DNA of 64,000 bases from Heligmosomoides polygyrus polygyrus (Eukaryota; Nematoda; Chromadorea; Rhabditida; Heligmosomidae). Below the pieces are notes generated by a model that saw only the letters and a program-made list of their open reading frames with translations, was not told the origin of the DNA and made no database searches. This document shows positions 24,201-35,879 of this stretch, piece by piece. The stretch's first letter is position 1. Each line of letters opens with the position of its first letter. Location of the stretch: the NCBI GenBank assembly GCA_947396885.1, contig OX377203.1, positions 28,523,253-28,587,252 of the forward strand, in the 5' to 3' direction. Position numbers and translations under genes: made by a program.

Positions 24201-25315
24201 CATAATGAGTGTCTTTCGCAACAGCCACGGCTTTCTTTGCAGCCTTCTTCGCCTTCTGATACTCCTGCCAGTTGTCGGATGTTCTGTCGCCGAGAAACAC
24301 ATGATACAGCTACTTCTTCTCTCGAACCTTCGCTTTCACATCGTCTGTCCACAGCCATGTCTGTTTGTCGACTTTGCGTCGTCCAGGCTTCGTAGTGCCG
24401 AGTCCCACCTTACAGCTTGGCGTAGCGCGTCGGTTGCTCTCTTCCAAGTTTTGTCGACAGATTGATTAACGCCGAACTTTATTAGTTAGCCCTTTTTCTA
24501 GGTTTGTATGAAGCTTCACTGTCTCCCGTTTCATACAAGAAACGAAGAGTTCTTGAATCAAAATCGTTTCCCACAAGCACGTAAAGGCTCTACCAAGGAA
24601 GGAATCTGAAGCGCATATCTGAACGGATAAATAGAGTCATACCGTAATAAGCTGCCTTCTCAGTTTAGCAAAAAGTTCTTTTTCTTTTGCCAGATAGTGA
24701 AACCAAACGAGTAAGGCGCCTTGAATGACGCTGCGGAATGGCGGCGGCAACGCCGGTTTTGAAGGAAAAAGGGTGTAGTAGTAACTAACTCGTTTTAACA
24801 GCTTACAGTGCGGCACCTGCTTACAGAATTGTAACTGCCATACGCTCTCAAATATCCACCACCCAGTAGAAATACAACGCTGTGGCAGTCGGACTATTCG
24901 GATCTGTCATTGTTTTCAAAGTCTGCATGAAAGCATCTTCAAAAAGCCTGGATCTTTGGATGATTCAGAGAAGAATGAGTTTCACCAGAATCGATTTTCG
25001 AATGATTCAAATATTGACTTTTCTTCTGCTCGGAGATCCTGCCTAAGATTTAGAGTTTCTCATGAAAACTATTCATCTGAATCAACCGAACATCGGGTCT
25101 GGTAAAGATCACTCTTATTCGGTTTATCCTAAGACACTTTTCTGATGTTTCAAGCATGGAGTTATCCATATGACCTTTACACATATTTATGGGATTTGAA
25201 AAAAAATTGAAGTCCGAATTATCGGTAGTTGCGTAGGGTGGTTGTATATTCGTGTCATACAATGTTTGTAGTTGTTTATAACGCTGTTTACTCTAGACTT
25301 TCGTCTATGCTCTAA

Positions 25316-25366
<51 letters not shown>

Positions 25367-28300
25367 ATCCAATACAAGTCCCTGCGCAATCCGACACGCG
25401 CTTGCCCTTATAGTTCGGTGTTGTGATTGCGATTTCATAGTAACGTTGAACGTGCCTTAAAATTTGATTAAATGATCTGGCAAAAGCGACACACTGGCGC
25501 ACTAATTGAAGTTTGGATGTTCTTTCTATGTAACTCGCTTCTGCCACTAGACACACATAGGCCTCAGATTCCTTACTTGCAAGCTTGAGATGCAACTCGT
25601 ACTCTACTCTTCCGCCATGCACGAGATTATGCAGCTAAGGGCTTCTTTCTTCGAGATATTAATTAGATCGCAATAATAAAATTCTGTTGTCTTAAACCAG
25701 CGGTTACATAACACGGAGGTGGAGGTAGAAGCAGGAATTGAAACGAGCTGCTCCATGTCTTCTATTTCATTTATTTTGATTTGTTACAGGAAAATAAACC
25801 GTCGTTTCAGAGAAGAAAAATGACAAAGTAAGCGTGGAATGTTTTAAATAAAATGGTACTTGACAAGGCTGTTTCTCATCATTTTCATGCCACATAGCAA
25901 AATTATTAGCATAAACGGGTAGCCAGTCAAATGCAACAAATTGCTCCTGATCTTAGGTGTACGTTGCCTTCAGTTTTCATGCATTTAAGATCTTCCTTGT
26001 GATATACGAGCAAATATGTAGGCAGGCAATGGATAATCTTCTTGCCACGTATGTACTTCTTGCAATTTCGAAGGCATGGAATAATGGAGTTCTCGGGGGA
26101 GCTTTATAAATAGGTTCAAACAGAGTGGGTTGATGCCCCTGCCATAAGGCGCATTTTTATGTACAGACTACCCTTTCTCCGGCAACACTGTAAACAGTAA
26201 CGTACTCTAGGGCAGAGTAGTATTTGTTCCTGTGTCGTAATATGGCCACATACTATGTCAATACTGACAGGAAACGCAGAACTACGAGCAGAAAGGCAAT
26301 TTGACAATCGACCCAGGAGAAGCGCAAAGTCCTAGAAATTCTGAGCAGACATCGCCTATTTTGAAAACCCACCAAGGCCTAGCTAAATGCAGCGGAAACC
26401 CTTAGAACAGGTGATTTCGCTTCACTCGATGCAGAAATACCTTTACAGCTTCGGTAGATGGGATGAAACTGCTCAGCAAATAGCGAAAACCATTTGTAGT
26501 TAAAAATAGAAAATTATATTCAGCGATATTAAACAACGTGCTGTGGATGTTGTGATCGACCAGACAGCGCCGGTGGTGTAATTGCGTAGAGTACCGGAAA
26601 GCAAGTGATGCGGGTTCGAGTCCCGCCTGACGCTTGAGTGCCATCGCAAGAAAATATTATAACATCTTACAACCTAGCCAAGCCACTGCGGTTTAAAGAA
26701 AGTGACTTGAGTAAGGATATTATTGCTGTAAAACATTCTGAATTCAAATAATAGCTGGGAACGTTTTGTGTCTAACCTGGTCTTGGCAGGTGTATCCTGG
26801 GTAGAGACCGTCGAGGGCGTTACACCATGCTGGAACCGTCTGAGCCAGCTGGCATACGCAAAGACCTTAAAAATAAGAATTTTTGTGAATCAGCGTTGTG
26901 TAAGGTGATGAAAGATGAAGGCTGAAGAAATTTAGGTTGGAGTCTTTATGAAGAAACAAAACTAAAACGCGCGTTAGGACTTATCGTTCAAAGCTAACTT
27001 TAGCTCTGCCTTTACGAGGTCAGCCATCTAATGATAGGATTCTAACACTACCTTCCTAATTCTGAACTTATTCCACCTCGTAATATCGCATTCGCATGCG
27101 TATTATAAAGTTTTCTGTTTAAGACCCCAAAACACAGTTTTTCCACGCGGCGGGCCTACCGTTATACTCAGTTTTCGTGTTGAAGTAGCACTTAACTATA
27201 CCAGGCTAAACTTTCTGAATGACATTACACGTTTAACAAGTTCAATTAGACAAGTATGGAAAAAGCAAAACGAGTTTTCAATCAAAAAACTGTTTCAAAC
27301 CTTCTCTAAAAAATTATTAATCACGTACACAGTATCTAACAAAACGGAACTCACCGTTTGAATGTTCATCTAAAATTACAAAAATGGTTTAAAATATGCC
27401 TTAGCGAGCTAAAACGCAGACATTTCAGACGTGTTGTTCAAAGAGCGCTCCATGCACTTGTCCACGATGTCATTAATGATGGTGTAAACGGTGTTGAGAT
27501 AAAGCTGGAGTAGAAAATTGCACGTGTTCCCGGTTGTCCCTGTGCACGGACGATTTATACGCAACCCCTCTTCACTAGAAAAGACCACTCACACCAGCAG
27601 GCGCATCATGAACCATCATCAATTCGTTAAAATACAACACACTAAATAAGCGCATGGTGAGCTGAATGCAAAACTGTTATTGTCTGCCTTCTCTTACGAT
27701 AAACTGACACATCTTCACCTTCTGTATTCTGTTCCCTTTTTCTTCTCCTTTTCTGTTCTGTAAATTAAGCCCAAATAAGACTGAAGTTGTTTCAAGACAG
27801 AAGCACTGAAAGTCTAGTTTATAAGTAATCGAAAAGTGAAATCGCTGTTTTAGAGCGCGTGTAGCGTAGGGGGAGGAGGTGCCGGCTGTCGCGTGCTCGG
27901 ATTTCCCGCTCAGGTCAACCAAACCTTCCATCATTCCGAGGTCAGTGAACGGGCTCCACGACATCCCGTAGAATTAGAATGCGTGGCGCATCCCAAAAGC
28001 GCTATCTTTTATCCCTACACTTATCCTTAATCACTGCCTTTGGGCACTCTGCATAATCAACTAACACATTTTCACAGAAAAGCAAATACTTTTTTTTGAA
28101 TCGAAGAATTTTTTTGCCGTCAGCAACAGTGCTCTCCTCATTAAAGACAAGGTGTGAGGAATCGATGCCGGAAAGTCCTGTTTCCTAGAATACACCCACC
28201 GTAATTCGGTCCAGCGATGCCGACAAAGGTATCGATTCTGGCGGTCAGAGGAGGACCAAGTGTGCAGTTTCCATCTGTTCCGATCAGCGCTCCACCTTTC

Positions 28301-31300
28301 AGCGCCTTCCTGAATAATAATATTATATTACCTGTATAAAACACCTTAGAAAAACAAAAACACGGCAATAATAAGCATTACAATATGTCAATTTATTCTG
28401 CGAGATTGCCAAAGATTAATGATGTATTAGAATCAGTGAATTTTTGGCATGAGACCGCTCCTCCATTTTGAGTTCCTCGGTGCTAAAATGGTGGGCCCAC
28501 TTCGTCCGTATTTTATCACTAATCCTATGCAAAAAGTTGCCGTTTAAGCAGAAAGCATGACACAGCTCACCTGGCTAGGACTACTCCAACAGAGTGAGCG
28601 ATCACGTCGATCTTTTTAGCTCCAGTATAGGCAATCACAGCTTCGATGAACCTTAACATGTACGTAACACCTGGCTATTTAGTAAAAAAGGCAGGAAGGT
28701 GAGGAGTTCACTGGTTCGGCAAGGAAAACAAATCAGGAAGTGCAAAGAAACCTTCGAAGGAAGAGCAGGTTGCTGCAGGTGTGCATCGTGCTGTAGCTGT
28801 CCAGGATCGACCCAGATCCCCACGCATCTCCCCACGTCGTCGCGTAGAGCTCGCCTTCTGTGTAGTTCTGCTCCATGAAGTACTGTATTGATCTAAAGAA
28901 CGACCTGTGTGTTTTCTCAAGTAGTAGCCATTTCGTTGAGAAAGGTATTAGTTCTAACGACTTCGAGGCATCCCCATAAGATGAGGTTTGCCCAAAGAGT
29001 ACTAGGTGCCCGGAAGGCGACCAGGAGTTTCAGAGAAAAGGTGGGAGAACGTCATGACCCCATCAAGAAAGCTCTAGTCGAAACGTGCGCTGAGGCACAG
29101 GACTGCTTTGATAGCATGAGACGGCGATAGAGATCTCAAGAATAGCGGCCAGTGCGACAGCATGGGGATGGCCACTCATGATGGGAAGAGCAGGACTCGG
29201 AGCCATCACAGGTGTCTTCTAGTAAACGAAGGCGATCTTATTAAGGTGTAGAGCGTTCCCCATGCTTTCTCCATGATCTATGGTGTGGTTTTATAACAGT
29301 ACTCTCCCCTGCTTTGCTCTTCATCTTCTCTTTCTCTTTCTGCCTCTTCACCTTCTTGAGGTTGTCTCTCGAATATGTTGCGCACTTTGTGCGCTGCTTT
29401 CTCTCCGTTACTGCGCCGATGTGAAGTGGACGTGTTAATTTCACCTCTACTCCTTTAGGTGGCTGCTCTACCCATTCTCACACCAGCGCCATCATTTTCT
29501 TCAAGGGCAGCTACGTCTTGCTCTATCTGGAGCAGTGCTAGGGAGAAGAGTAAGGTCGCTTCTTCAGAATTTCGCTTTCATACACTTTGTCATGGAAGCA
29601 TAACATATTCACCGAAAATTGCATACATGGAGCCTGACCATCTGGACGGCAAACGCATGCAGAATAAATAGGTCCAAATCCTCTTATTCCGCAGGGCCAA
29701 CGTAGTTTTCCATGCGGTGTTTGTCTACACAGACAGGCCGCGCACAATTCTTACCTTGGATAGGTCTTGAGGTGCCGGAGCTATCGACCTTCCCAGTGGT
29801 ATTCCCTTGGCTACCCAGAATGGGTCCGGCTGATTTGATGACATCAGAAGGAAGATTGTTTTAGGACTAATTCGATTATCTCGCACTCCCTCCGGTCACT
29901 CAAGCGTGTGATAAAGGACTTTGTCTGTCATTGTCGAGTGTCGTTAAATCTTGGTATAACTTTAAATAATGATAGGAGGTGCCTCTCAATTGTGGAACAA
30001 TCATTACCAACCACACTTGTAGCCTATCTCGTCTTTCTTCTTGGACAGTGATTAAGACGATTACATCGAAACATCAGAAGACTTTATCTAATTCGTCTGC
30101 CCCATACAGGTTTTGTGGAAAATTGGGCAAAACCGAACTTTCCTACCTGCTCCATCCAGTTGCTAGTGGAGCCTGAGCATGCAGGGCTGCATCACCATTG
30201 CCATGGATAAAAATCACCGGTTCGTTTCGGATCTAAAATGTACGTAGGATCTTAGTCGTTGTAAGTAAAACAAAAGGCAGTATTGTGAGAAAGTCAAAAG
30301 GTAAAAGAATAGACATGGCTTTAGTCAGCTTCCGTTTGGAATGTGCCACGCGTTCCATTTATATAGAATGTCGCGAAGACATATTGTATGTATATTTGGT
30401 TTATACAATGACTTACGATGACTAAACGATGGACAAATATGTGCTTTATCCTTCCAAGGGAAATCTGGTACCAATTCACTGACGGCCTGAGCGGGACCCG
30501 AGCCAATAACTTCAAGCAGTGGTACACTCGAGAGCCGCTGCCTTGTCCTACTGCCCTCTCACGCCCTTTGAAGGAGAAAAGCTGGAAAGGTAAAACCTAC
30601 CGTTTCCGTAGCACGCTTTTTGCCGCCGAAACTTCCATTTGGGCCGACGTCAGGTCGATCGAAGTTGTCCGTTTCGTAGCTGAAATTGGAATATGGCCTC
30701 AAAAGTGGTCAGTGTTGATGGCCTATAAGGTGCCATACGAAGTGGTAAAGCTTTATTCACTAGCTGGATCTTTCGACACACTAGTGGCTTTCAGGAGTCG
30801 CATGATTCATCTTAAGCGGTATTGTTTGCCACATCTACTACGATTGGTGCTAAATCTTATGCATAGACAACCACACGTGGCCGGAATTGTGTCGCTGTTA
30901 TTCCGACTGGGATTCCGGAACGATTTCCGGAACGTTCACGGTTTAGAAAAGTCGGCGAAGCGGCGCAACATGAAGCGCGGAATCTCGGCTAATTAAAGTT
31001 TCGGAGTTAGAAAAATGCATCGCGTCTAGTAACCCTCAGTACTTCAAAAAGAAATTCACTTAAGCGCCTTTGAGGCAAACTGCAAATTCTTCTCTACAAA
31101 TCTGTGAAATCATCATAAAATAGTTAGCCATGCTTTTTTCGCCTTTAAAGCAAATATTGGCATAGGACTTTATAAAAGCTGTTGGTACTACAGCCGCTTC
31201 TTTACAATTCTTTAAATAAAGATTCACTAATGTTCATTTGACGGATTCTGATTTGCGACGTCATGCCAATGCATGATCTTCAGAAACAAAGGGCGCCGTT

Positions 31301-32011
31301 GTCGATTGATCCACTTCCGGGATAAGCCACGCACTACGATTTGCTTGATATCGTATTGGTAATTTGAATGCGAACTTGGCCTATACAATCGTTTATGATG
31401 AACAGCCCTCAGTTCCTACACAGGCACGACTGGTGCAGTTCATCAACTACAGAAATAAGTAAGACTTGGTTACTCTGTACGTGAGCCAAATACAATCGAA
31501 ACGGATAGCACGCGAGAACCAACATCTACTGACTGCCGCACGCATCAAATTTTACGCGGAATAAAAAGTTGCATGGATGATGATATTTTAAATTTGGAAG
31601 ACAACTGGGAGGAAGATCTTAGGAGGCGTTTTTGGAAAGGGTTAAATTCGACTACTTTTTTGATGCCCAAATGACGTGTGAGGATTGTTTATTCAAAGTA
31701 TGGCTTCTCTTGCTTCAAGGATGAAATTCTACTATAATCAAGGTACTTAACACGTTTTTAAATATATCCCTCTCTATAAGGTATATTGCATTACTATAAT
31801 CGAAGCACTTAATACGTTTTCCAAAATAGTACTCTTGGTAGGGTTTATTGCACAAAAATAAGGTAAGCAATGAAGTGCCTTACCCGTTAGCAATGAGCCA
31901 GTCGACAAAGTGCGATGTCAGCGGACCAGGCGGACCATACTTTTGAGATAGGACGACGGTAGCTAGACTTAGTACTGCTACAAACGATCTGAAATGACTG
32001 GTATTCCACAT
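21218..32011 (-). CDS. Secreted class-2 (lips-type) lipase, nine exons, 334 aa
   Basis: Secreted alpha/beta-hydrolase predicted to cleave lipid esters. Coding exons (minus): 31884-32011, 30601-30679, 30147-30232, 28752-28904, 28571-28651, 28200-28309, 26777-26865, 21462-21579 and 21218-21378. They total 1005 nt with every splice phase matching and GT/AG at each intron. Residues 1-23 form a signal peptide (FVAVLSLATVVLS core). The oxyanion motif PVIFIHGNGD covers residues 74-83. The nucleophile elbow AHSVGV has Ser169. The acid is probably Asp281 or Asp283 (MWSDVDEV) and the histidine His314 (NGHVAM). Family blocks include ELYATTWGDAWG, FVGIAGPNYG, ALDGLYPGYTC and WGKPTSRIPG. The length and blocks fit the nematode lips family (Lipase_2). 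Intron 7 is 5.2 kb and contains a retrotransposon; introns 2 and 6 contain SINE-like copies. No break was found, so the gene is probably functional. The substrate is unknown. Confidence 0.85.
22461..24475 (-). mobile_element. 5'-truncated RTE-type retrotransposon in lipase intron 7
   Basis: Second RTE-type family, lying in the same orientation as the host gene. Minus-strand pieces: 23650-24300 (connector and start of the reverse transcriptase, with AALKKMKPGKATGPDDLA and SNYRPIRLLSHSMKIFERI), 22998-23477 (GVHQGSALSPLLFVVV and the catalytic YADDVMLA at about 23233-23258), and 22702-22962 (YRAVVRPVAMYGAECCP, KMLRWTAGLTRMD). The tail ends in five GAA repeats (22463-22480 on the plus strand as CTT). 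The endonuclease is absent, so the copy is 5'-truncated, and frameshifts separate the pieces. A more decayed copy lies at 35880-37620 and a fragment at 3690-3964. Its intronic position allows tolerance by splicing. Confidence 0.85.
25210..25368 (+). mobile_element. CR1-like 3' end with long TAAA tail
   Basis: A short non-coding 3' end runs into a TAAA microsatellite of about 14 units (25313-25368). The other CR1-like copies in this window end the same way. Only the tail is certain; the left boundary is a guess. It lies within lipase intron 7. Confidence 0.5.
26550..26660 (+). repeat. tRNA-Gly-like sequence in lipase intron 7
   Basis: It starts GCGCCGGTGGTGTAATTGCG, which resembles the 5' half of eukaryotic tRNA-Gly including its A box. 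It then has the intact T-arm GCGGG-TTCGAGT-CCCGC and CTGACGC, a near complement of the 5' acceptor strand. The anticodon arm is not clean, so it is probably not a functional tRNA. The downstream sequence (CATCGCAAGAAAATATTATAAC) is a degenerate form of the arm found at 9321-9352, which places it in the same repeat family. Confidence 0.6.
27854..27985 (+). repeat. tRNA-derived SINE-like repeat, copy 2 (short)
   Basis: It starts GCGCGTGTAGCGTAGGGG and ends GAATGCGTGGCGCATCC, the same head and end as copy 1, with the middle of the body deleted. It lies in lipase intron 6, opposite to the gene. Confidence 0.6.
30330..30515 (-). repeat. tRNA-derived SINE-like repeat, copy 3 (partial)
   Basis: On the plus strand it shows GTGCCACGCGTTCCATT at the tail side, then CTTTATCCTTCCAAGG and TGGTACCAATTCACTGA, matching the order seen at 33415-33565. 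The tRNA-like head is eroded. It lies in lipase intron 2. Confidence 0.5.
31729..31852. repeat. 62-bp tandem duplication in lipase intron 1
   Basis: Two diverged 62-bp units (31729-31790 and 31791-31852) share ACTATAATC, a TACTTAA-like stretch, ACGTTTT and the end TATTGCA. They lie about 30 bp inside intron 1 next to the signal-peptide exon, close enough to affect splicing or transcription. No function is known. Confidence 0.65.
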
Positions 32012-32579
32012 AGCCGTGAAAGCCAAGAAGAATTGAGATCTCATATGTAGACACCTTGTTGTACAAGAAGAACACAGACGGTAAAGAAGGCTATAAGGGA
32101 GTCGCGCTGTCCAGCATTGACGTTTTGCAACAAACATTAAATTAACCTTAGAACCATAATCTGATGATAATTTACTCGTTATGAAATATTATGTTGCGCA
32201 CGCATTTGCATTTTCAAAGACTGTAGCGAATCAATGTCTAGAATCTAGTGAATCTAACAGAAGCGGTGCCAGTAGGAAACCCTAATTCCCAGACCGAGTT
32301 TAATGCAGTGCCTTGATTCATGTCTAAATTTCTGGCACTGAATCTTCTTCAAGATAATTTTTAAAATATTTTGCAAAATTCAAGCCGGGACTAAAAACGG
32401 GTCTATCAGTATCTCAAGATTCTTTTGATTAGGTCTCATTTCATTGCGCGTTGTTTGTGAACCTGGCGCATCTTTTCGTTTTACTGATGTTTGTTTCATG
32501 AAGCTTTAATTGTTGAGGACTAGATATGATTCAATTCCTTCAAGCTTTGAGTAGCTGGTGAAGAGAACATAAGCTCTCA

Positions 32580-32897
32580 CAACGACGTTTTGTTGCAATC
32601 AAAACTCTGGCACCAGGCGGGACACAAACGCTTACTTCCTATTGAATGGGCGGGCTCACCATTCTAGCTCTACACCATTACACCAAGACCTTCAGCATAA
32701 CTGGTTCCATGCTGATAGCAGCGGCCGGCTCATCCCGATACACGGTGATTGCTAACGGGTCCCACGAGGAGTGGATGTCGAATTCGATCAAATAGCGGCT
32801 GTGGTGTAATGGCGTAAAGCATTTCCGCATGACCAGCAGGGGTGCGGGTTCGAGTCCCGCCTGGCGGTGGAGTTTTCACGGAAGTAAGACGTCGTTA
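32580..32897. mobile_element. Palindromic element with two inverted tRNA-Gly-like halves
   Basis: The left end ACGACGTTTTGTTGCAATC (from 32582) and the right end (reverse complement ACGACGTCTTACTTCC, to about 32896) are inverted copies of the arms at 9240-9352. Inside, the right half carries TGGTGTAATGGCGTAAAGC, then the T-arm GCGGG-TTCGAGT-CCCGC and CTGGCGG. The left half carries the same order on the opposite strand (GGTGTAATGGTGTAGAGC on minus, ending at GTCCCGCCTGGTG). Two tRNA-like units therefore face each other. It lies about 570 bp upstream of the lipase ATG. Confidence 0.65.
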
Positions 32898-33029
32898 TGT
32901 AAGCTGACGAGATATGGTTTTGGTCGCTGTCTACCTATATGATAATCAAACAAAATGTAAAAAGCTAGTAAATAAATTGAAAAAAAATATTAGGTTTGTA
33001 ATTTAATTAATTGTTAAGGATTATGAATA

Positions 33030-33200
33030 GTGGTTGGGCAGTGCGGTCAGAGGAGAGGCAGGCTGTCGCCTGCATACGATTCCAGGCTCTTTCTTCAAAT
33101 CTCGACAACACGCTGACTTTTCATCGGTTGGCCACCGCAATTCATTTTATGGGCTAGATACCCATTCATGCTGCATTCACGATATGAAAGTCGTGAATGC
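33030..33200 (+). repeat. Diverged SINE-like fragment
   Basis: It contains GGTTGGCCACCGCAATTC and GGGCTAGATACCCATTCATG in the order of the SINE-like body, with a GTGCGGTCAGAGGAG head reminiscent of a tRNA A box. It is strongly diverged. Confidence 0.35.
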
Positions 33201-33384
33201 ACCACGGAAGGCGTTTTCCAAACCACTCTCACGATTTGCTTCGGATTTTCTCCAAATGGAGAACAATAGAATCAAAGCCAATGGAAGGAGAGAAAGGATG
33301 AGATCTTCACGTGGTTTGCCTGTTGATTAGAACAATTAAACAACATTAATAATAATTAATAAGCAAATCGAAGTAAAGGTAAAA

Positions 33385-33685
33385 GATAAAGAACGGCGCT
33401 ATTCAATCCCTTTTTTAGAACACGCCACGCATTCTATTAAATACTTTTATCGGGATGTCGTGAAGGCGGTTTGAGTGCGTATCTGGCCGTACAGTGGCTT
33501 GCGGTGGCCAGCCGATGAACAAATCAGCTCCTTATCCTTTCCAGAAAAGCCTGGTACCAATTCATAAACCCCGGAGATGTAGATGGCTTGGTTGGCTTAG
33601 GCGTGAAATCCGAACCAGGGACCCGGTACCGGTTCGGTCACGCTACAACCGGCACCTCCGACTACGCTACACGCGCCCAAGCAAA
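33385..33685 (-). repeat. tRNA-derived SINE-like repeat, copy 4 (long)
   Basis: Best full-length match to copy 1. The reverse strand begins GGGCGCGTGTAGCGTAGTCG (from about 33678), has GGTTCGGATTTC as a B-box-like block, then GGCTGGCCACCGCAAGC, and ends GAATGCGTGGCGTG (about 33420-33436). Confidence 0.65.
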
Positions 33686-34459
33686 GTAAATTGAAATAGA
33701 AGAAAAAATCATATTTTGACTACGTTAAGGTCATTGATTGTATGCACTTATGCTCGACTACAACGTTTTGTCCACTTCATCAGTAACCGTTATTTTGTGG
33801 ATTCATTGTTAGGTGTGGAAAGGCACAGAAAATCCCCTTTTCTACGGTCCCAAGTTCCTACGGAAGCAAACAGTGGACTCTTTCGGACGCGGCCGCTTTG
33901 CGTGTGGCGAACCAGCTTATGATCCAACGGCGGTGGCCGATCCTGGCCGGATCCACACTTAATTGGAACGAGTCCCGACGTGAGCCGCGACTGCGTAATA
34001 GCAGACGGGTGGCGTGCGGTACCCGATATGGGATGCCTGGATTCGCCCACCTCGCTTGAGACTCCACACAACGAAGACCTCTGCAGCTGAAACGAAGAGC
34101 GGAGCTGGTTGTGTAAGCAGAGTTCAAGCAGGTTTCTCGTAGGCAAAATAATCGAAAGCGCTGCATATAGCCTCGTCCTTTTTACGGCAAAAGGAATAAT
34201 TCAGCCTTCAAGGTTCCCTTCGCCAATGCAACTGCTTTTATCGCTCTGTGAAAGAGTGCGGTTATTAGAAGCAGCCCATCGTTCGGGGGATCACACGAGT
34301 ACCCCACCCGGTTTGTCCGAGATGACGACAAGTTCCCTAGCAAGCACAGACACATTCGTGGTGATGAAATCACGGATACCACCCACAGCGAGTCGATACT
34401 AAGATAATCACTGATCAATCACCATCGATTCCGCAGTTTACCCAAGGCGCTCTGTGATA

Positions 34460-34740
34460 CTGTGAGCTCTGCGAATGGGCCAAGTCGTCGAACATTTAGT
34501 GGGCCGGCCACGTAATGCATTTTGCAGGCATCCTGTGGACGACAGCAGTCATTGGTTGGATTCCGCCGGATGTCAGATAACACCAACAGCTCTCTCTCTC
34601 TCTCGAGCGAGGAGGATCCACTGGAGCAGTGTACCACACGATAGGGAGAATGGAGACGCTGCCAACGCCCGCTCGAGCAACTCGAATATCAACAAGACGA
34701 CAGGCGACACAGTTGAAAGGTGTGCTCTGGAGTCGGGTTT
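34460..34740 (+). pseudogene. 3' fragment of the RTE-type element
   Basis: The plus strand read in shifting frames gives WAGHVM-like, WIPPDV, LSLSLEREDPLEQ and RPLEQLEYQQDDR. This matches the tail of the element at 9660-9960 (WAGHVMRFAD, WIPRM, RPLEQVDDQRDD). It is a dead, 5'-truncated piece of fewer than 100 codons. Confidence 0.65.
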
Positions 34741-35879
34741 TTAAAAATTCACAATGCCGCGGTATTATGAAGAGGAGAGGCGGCAACTGATTAAATGATG
34801 ACGGATAGAGGGTGTCAATTCAGTCAGCCCTTGTTTGGAGTGTGCCATACATAGGCAACATATGCAACGGTTTGCGATAAAAACTTTGTGTTCTGTCCTT
34901 CCCAGAAGATACCACATTTGCGTCTTCTGAAGGATGGAACGAAAGAATGCTACGAGAAACCTGCCGCTCTTCCGACTGTGCTTCCGCGCTACCCGATAAC
35001 TGATAATAGAACCCTAACGAAGATTAAAATGGATATTCCTCGACTTCAGCAGAAAGAGAACTAAGCAGGTTTTGGTCATTTGCTTTGGTGGTGGATAGTG
35101 ACATGACCCCGACTTCAAAAAAGCATCCACCTCCAGTCTTTGAAAAACTTGAAGGAACAACCGGTGGTGAAACCAACAACGTTTTTGTTCCATTTGGCAG
35201 GTCTGGCCTCCATCGTTGGCCATCTGTTCATGGAAAGTTCAATGGTCGACGGTTCACTCACTACAAAATTTTGCTTGCCGTCGCCATCATCTCATTGTAG
35301 CTGCTGGGTGGAAGCCAGAAGCACTTGACCGGCAGGTTCACCACTTATCCTACTCGAAAGTGCGTTTAAAAACAGATGACCATACCCAGGCAAATGAGAC
35401 TTCTGCCGATAGTGAAGAAATTTTGTCCAATTTTTCACTAGTCTATGTACGATTACAAATAGGTAGATCTGCAAAATTAAATGTAGTCCATTTCTAGTAT
35501 AATAACTAAACTAACCAGAGGCAAGGTAAAATGCTACATACATTCATAGTGTAGTCTACTCTAAGCTACTCTGCTAGTTAAATATACTTACTACAGGGAA
35601 AAAATGTAATTAAATACATGAATAAGAAGCAAATGACTTCCATGCTGGGGTCGTCATATTTTCCGCGAGTACATCATCTGTGTACTATGTACTTCACTGG
35701 CGCTTCGATACCCAGCAATAACCACCCTCTGTTGTTTGATGACTTCTTTCTCTATCCGTGCACGGTTCGCTACACTCGTCTCCGAAAGCTTTTCTTTCCA
35801 AGACAACACTTGAAGGTGGAGCACTACCATCAGAGTATCTCCATCAGAGAGCATCGTTTGGACGAAGTTAGTTGACTAC

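Noticed and set aside
25313..25368. CRISPR-like or telomeric repeat array
   Set aside because: It is a simple TAAA microsatellite forming the tail of a non-LTR element. No CRISPR array exists anywhere in the window.
27420..27520. Minus-strand exon-like piece LYLNTVYTIINDIVDKC preceded by a CTACTCCAG acceptor
   Set aside because: It could be a terminal exon, but no upstream exon in phase was found and it lies inside lipase intron 6.
30418..30996. A 192-codon plus-strand open frame
   Set aside because: It starts inside a SINE-like remnant and runs antisense across lipase exon 2. It has no domain, and codon content follows the opposite strand.
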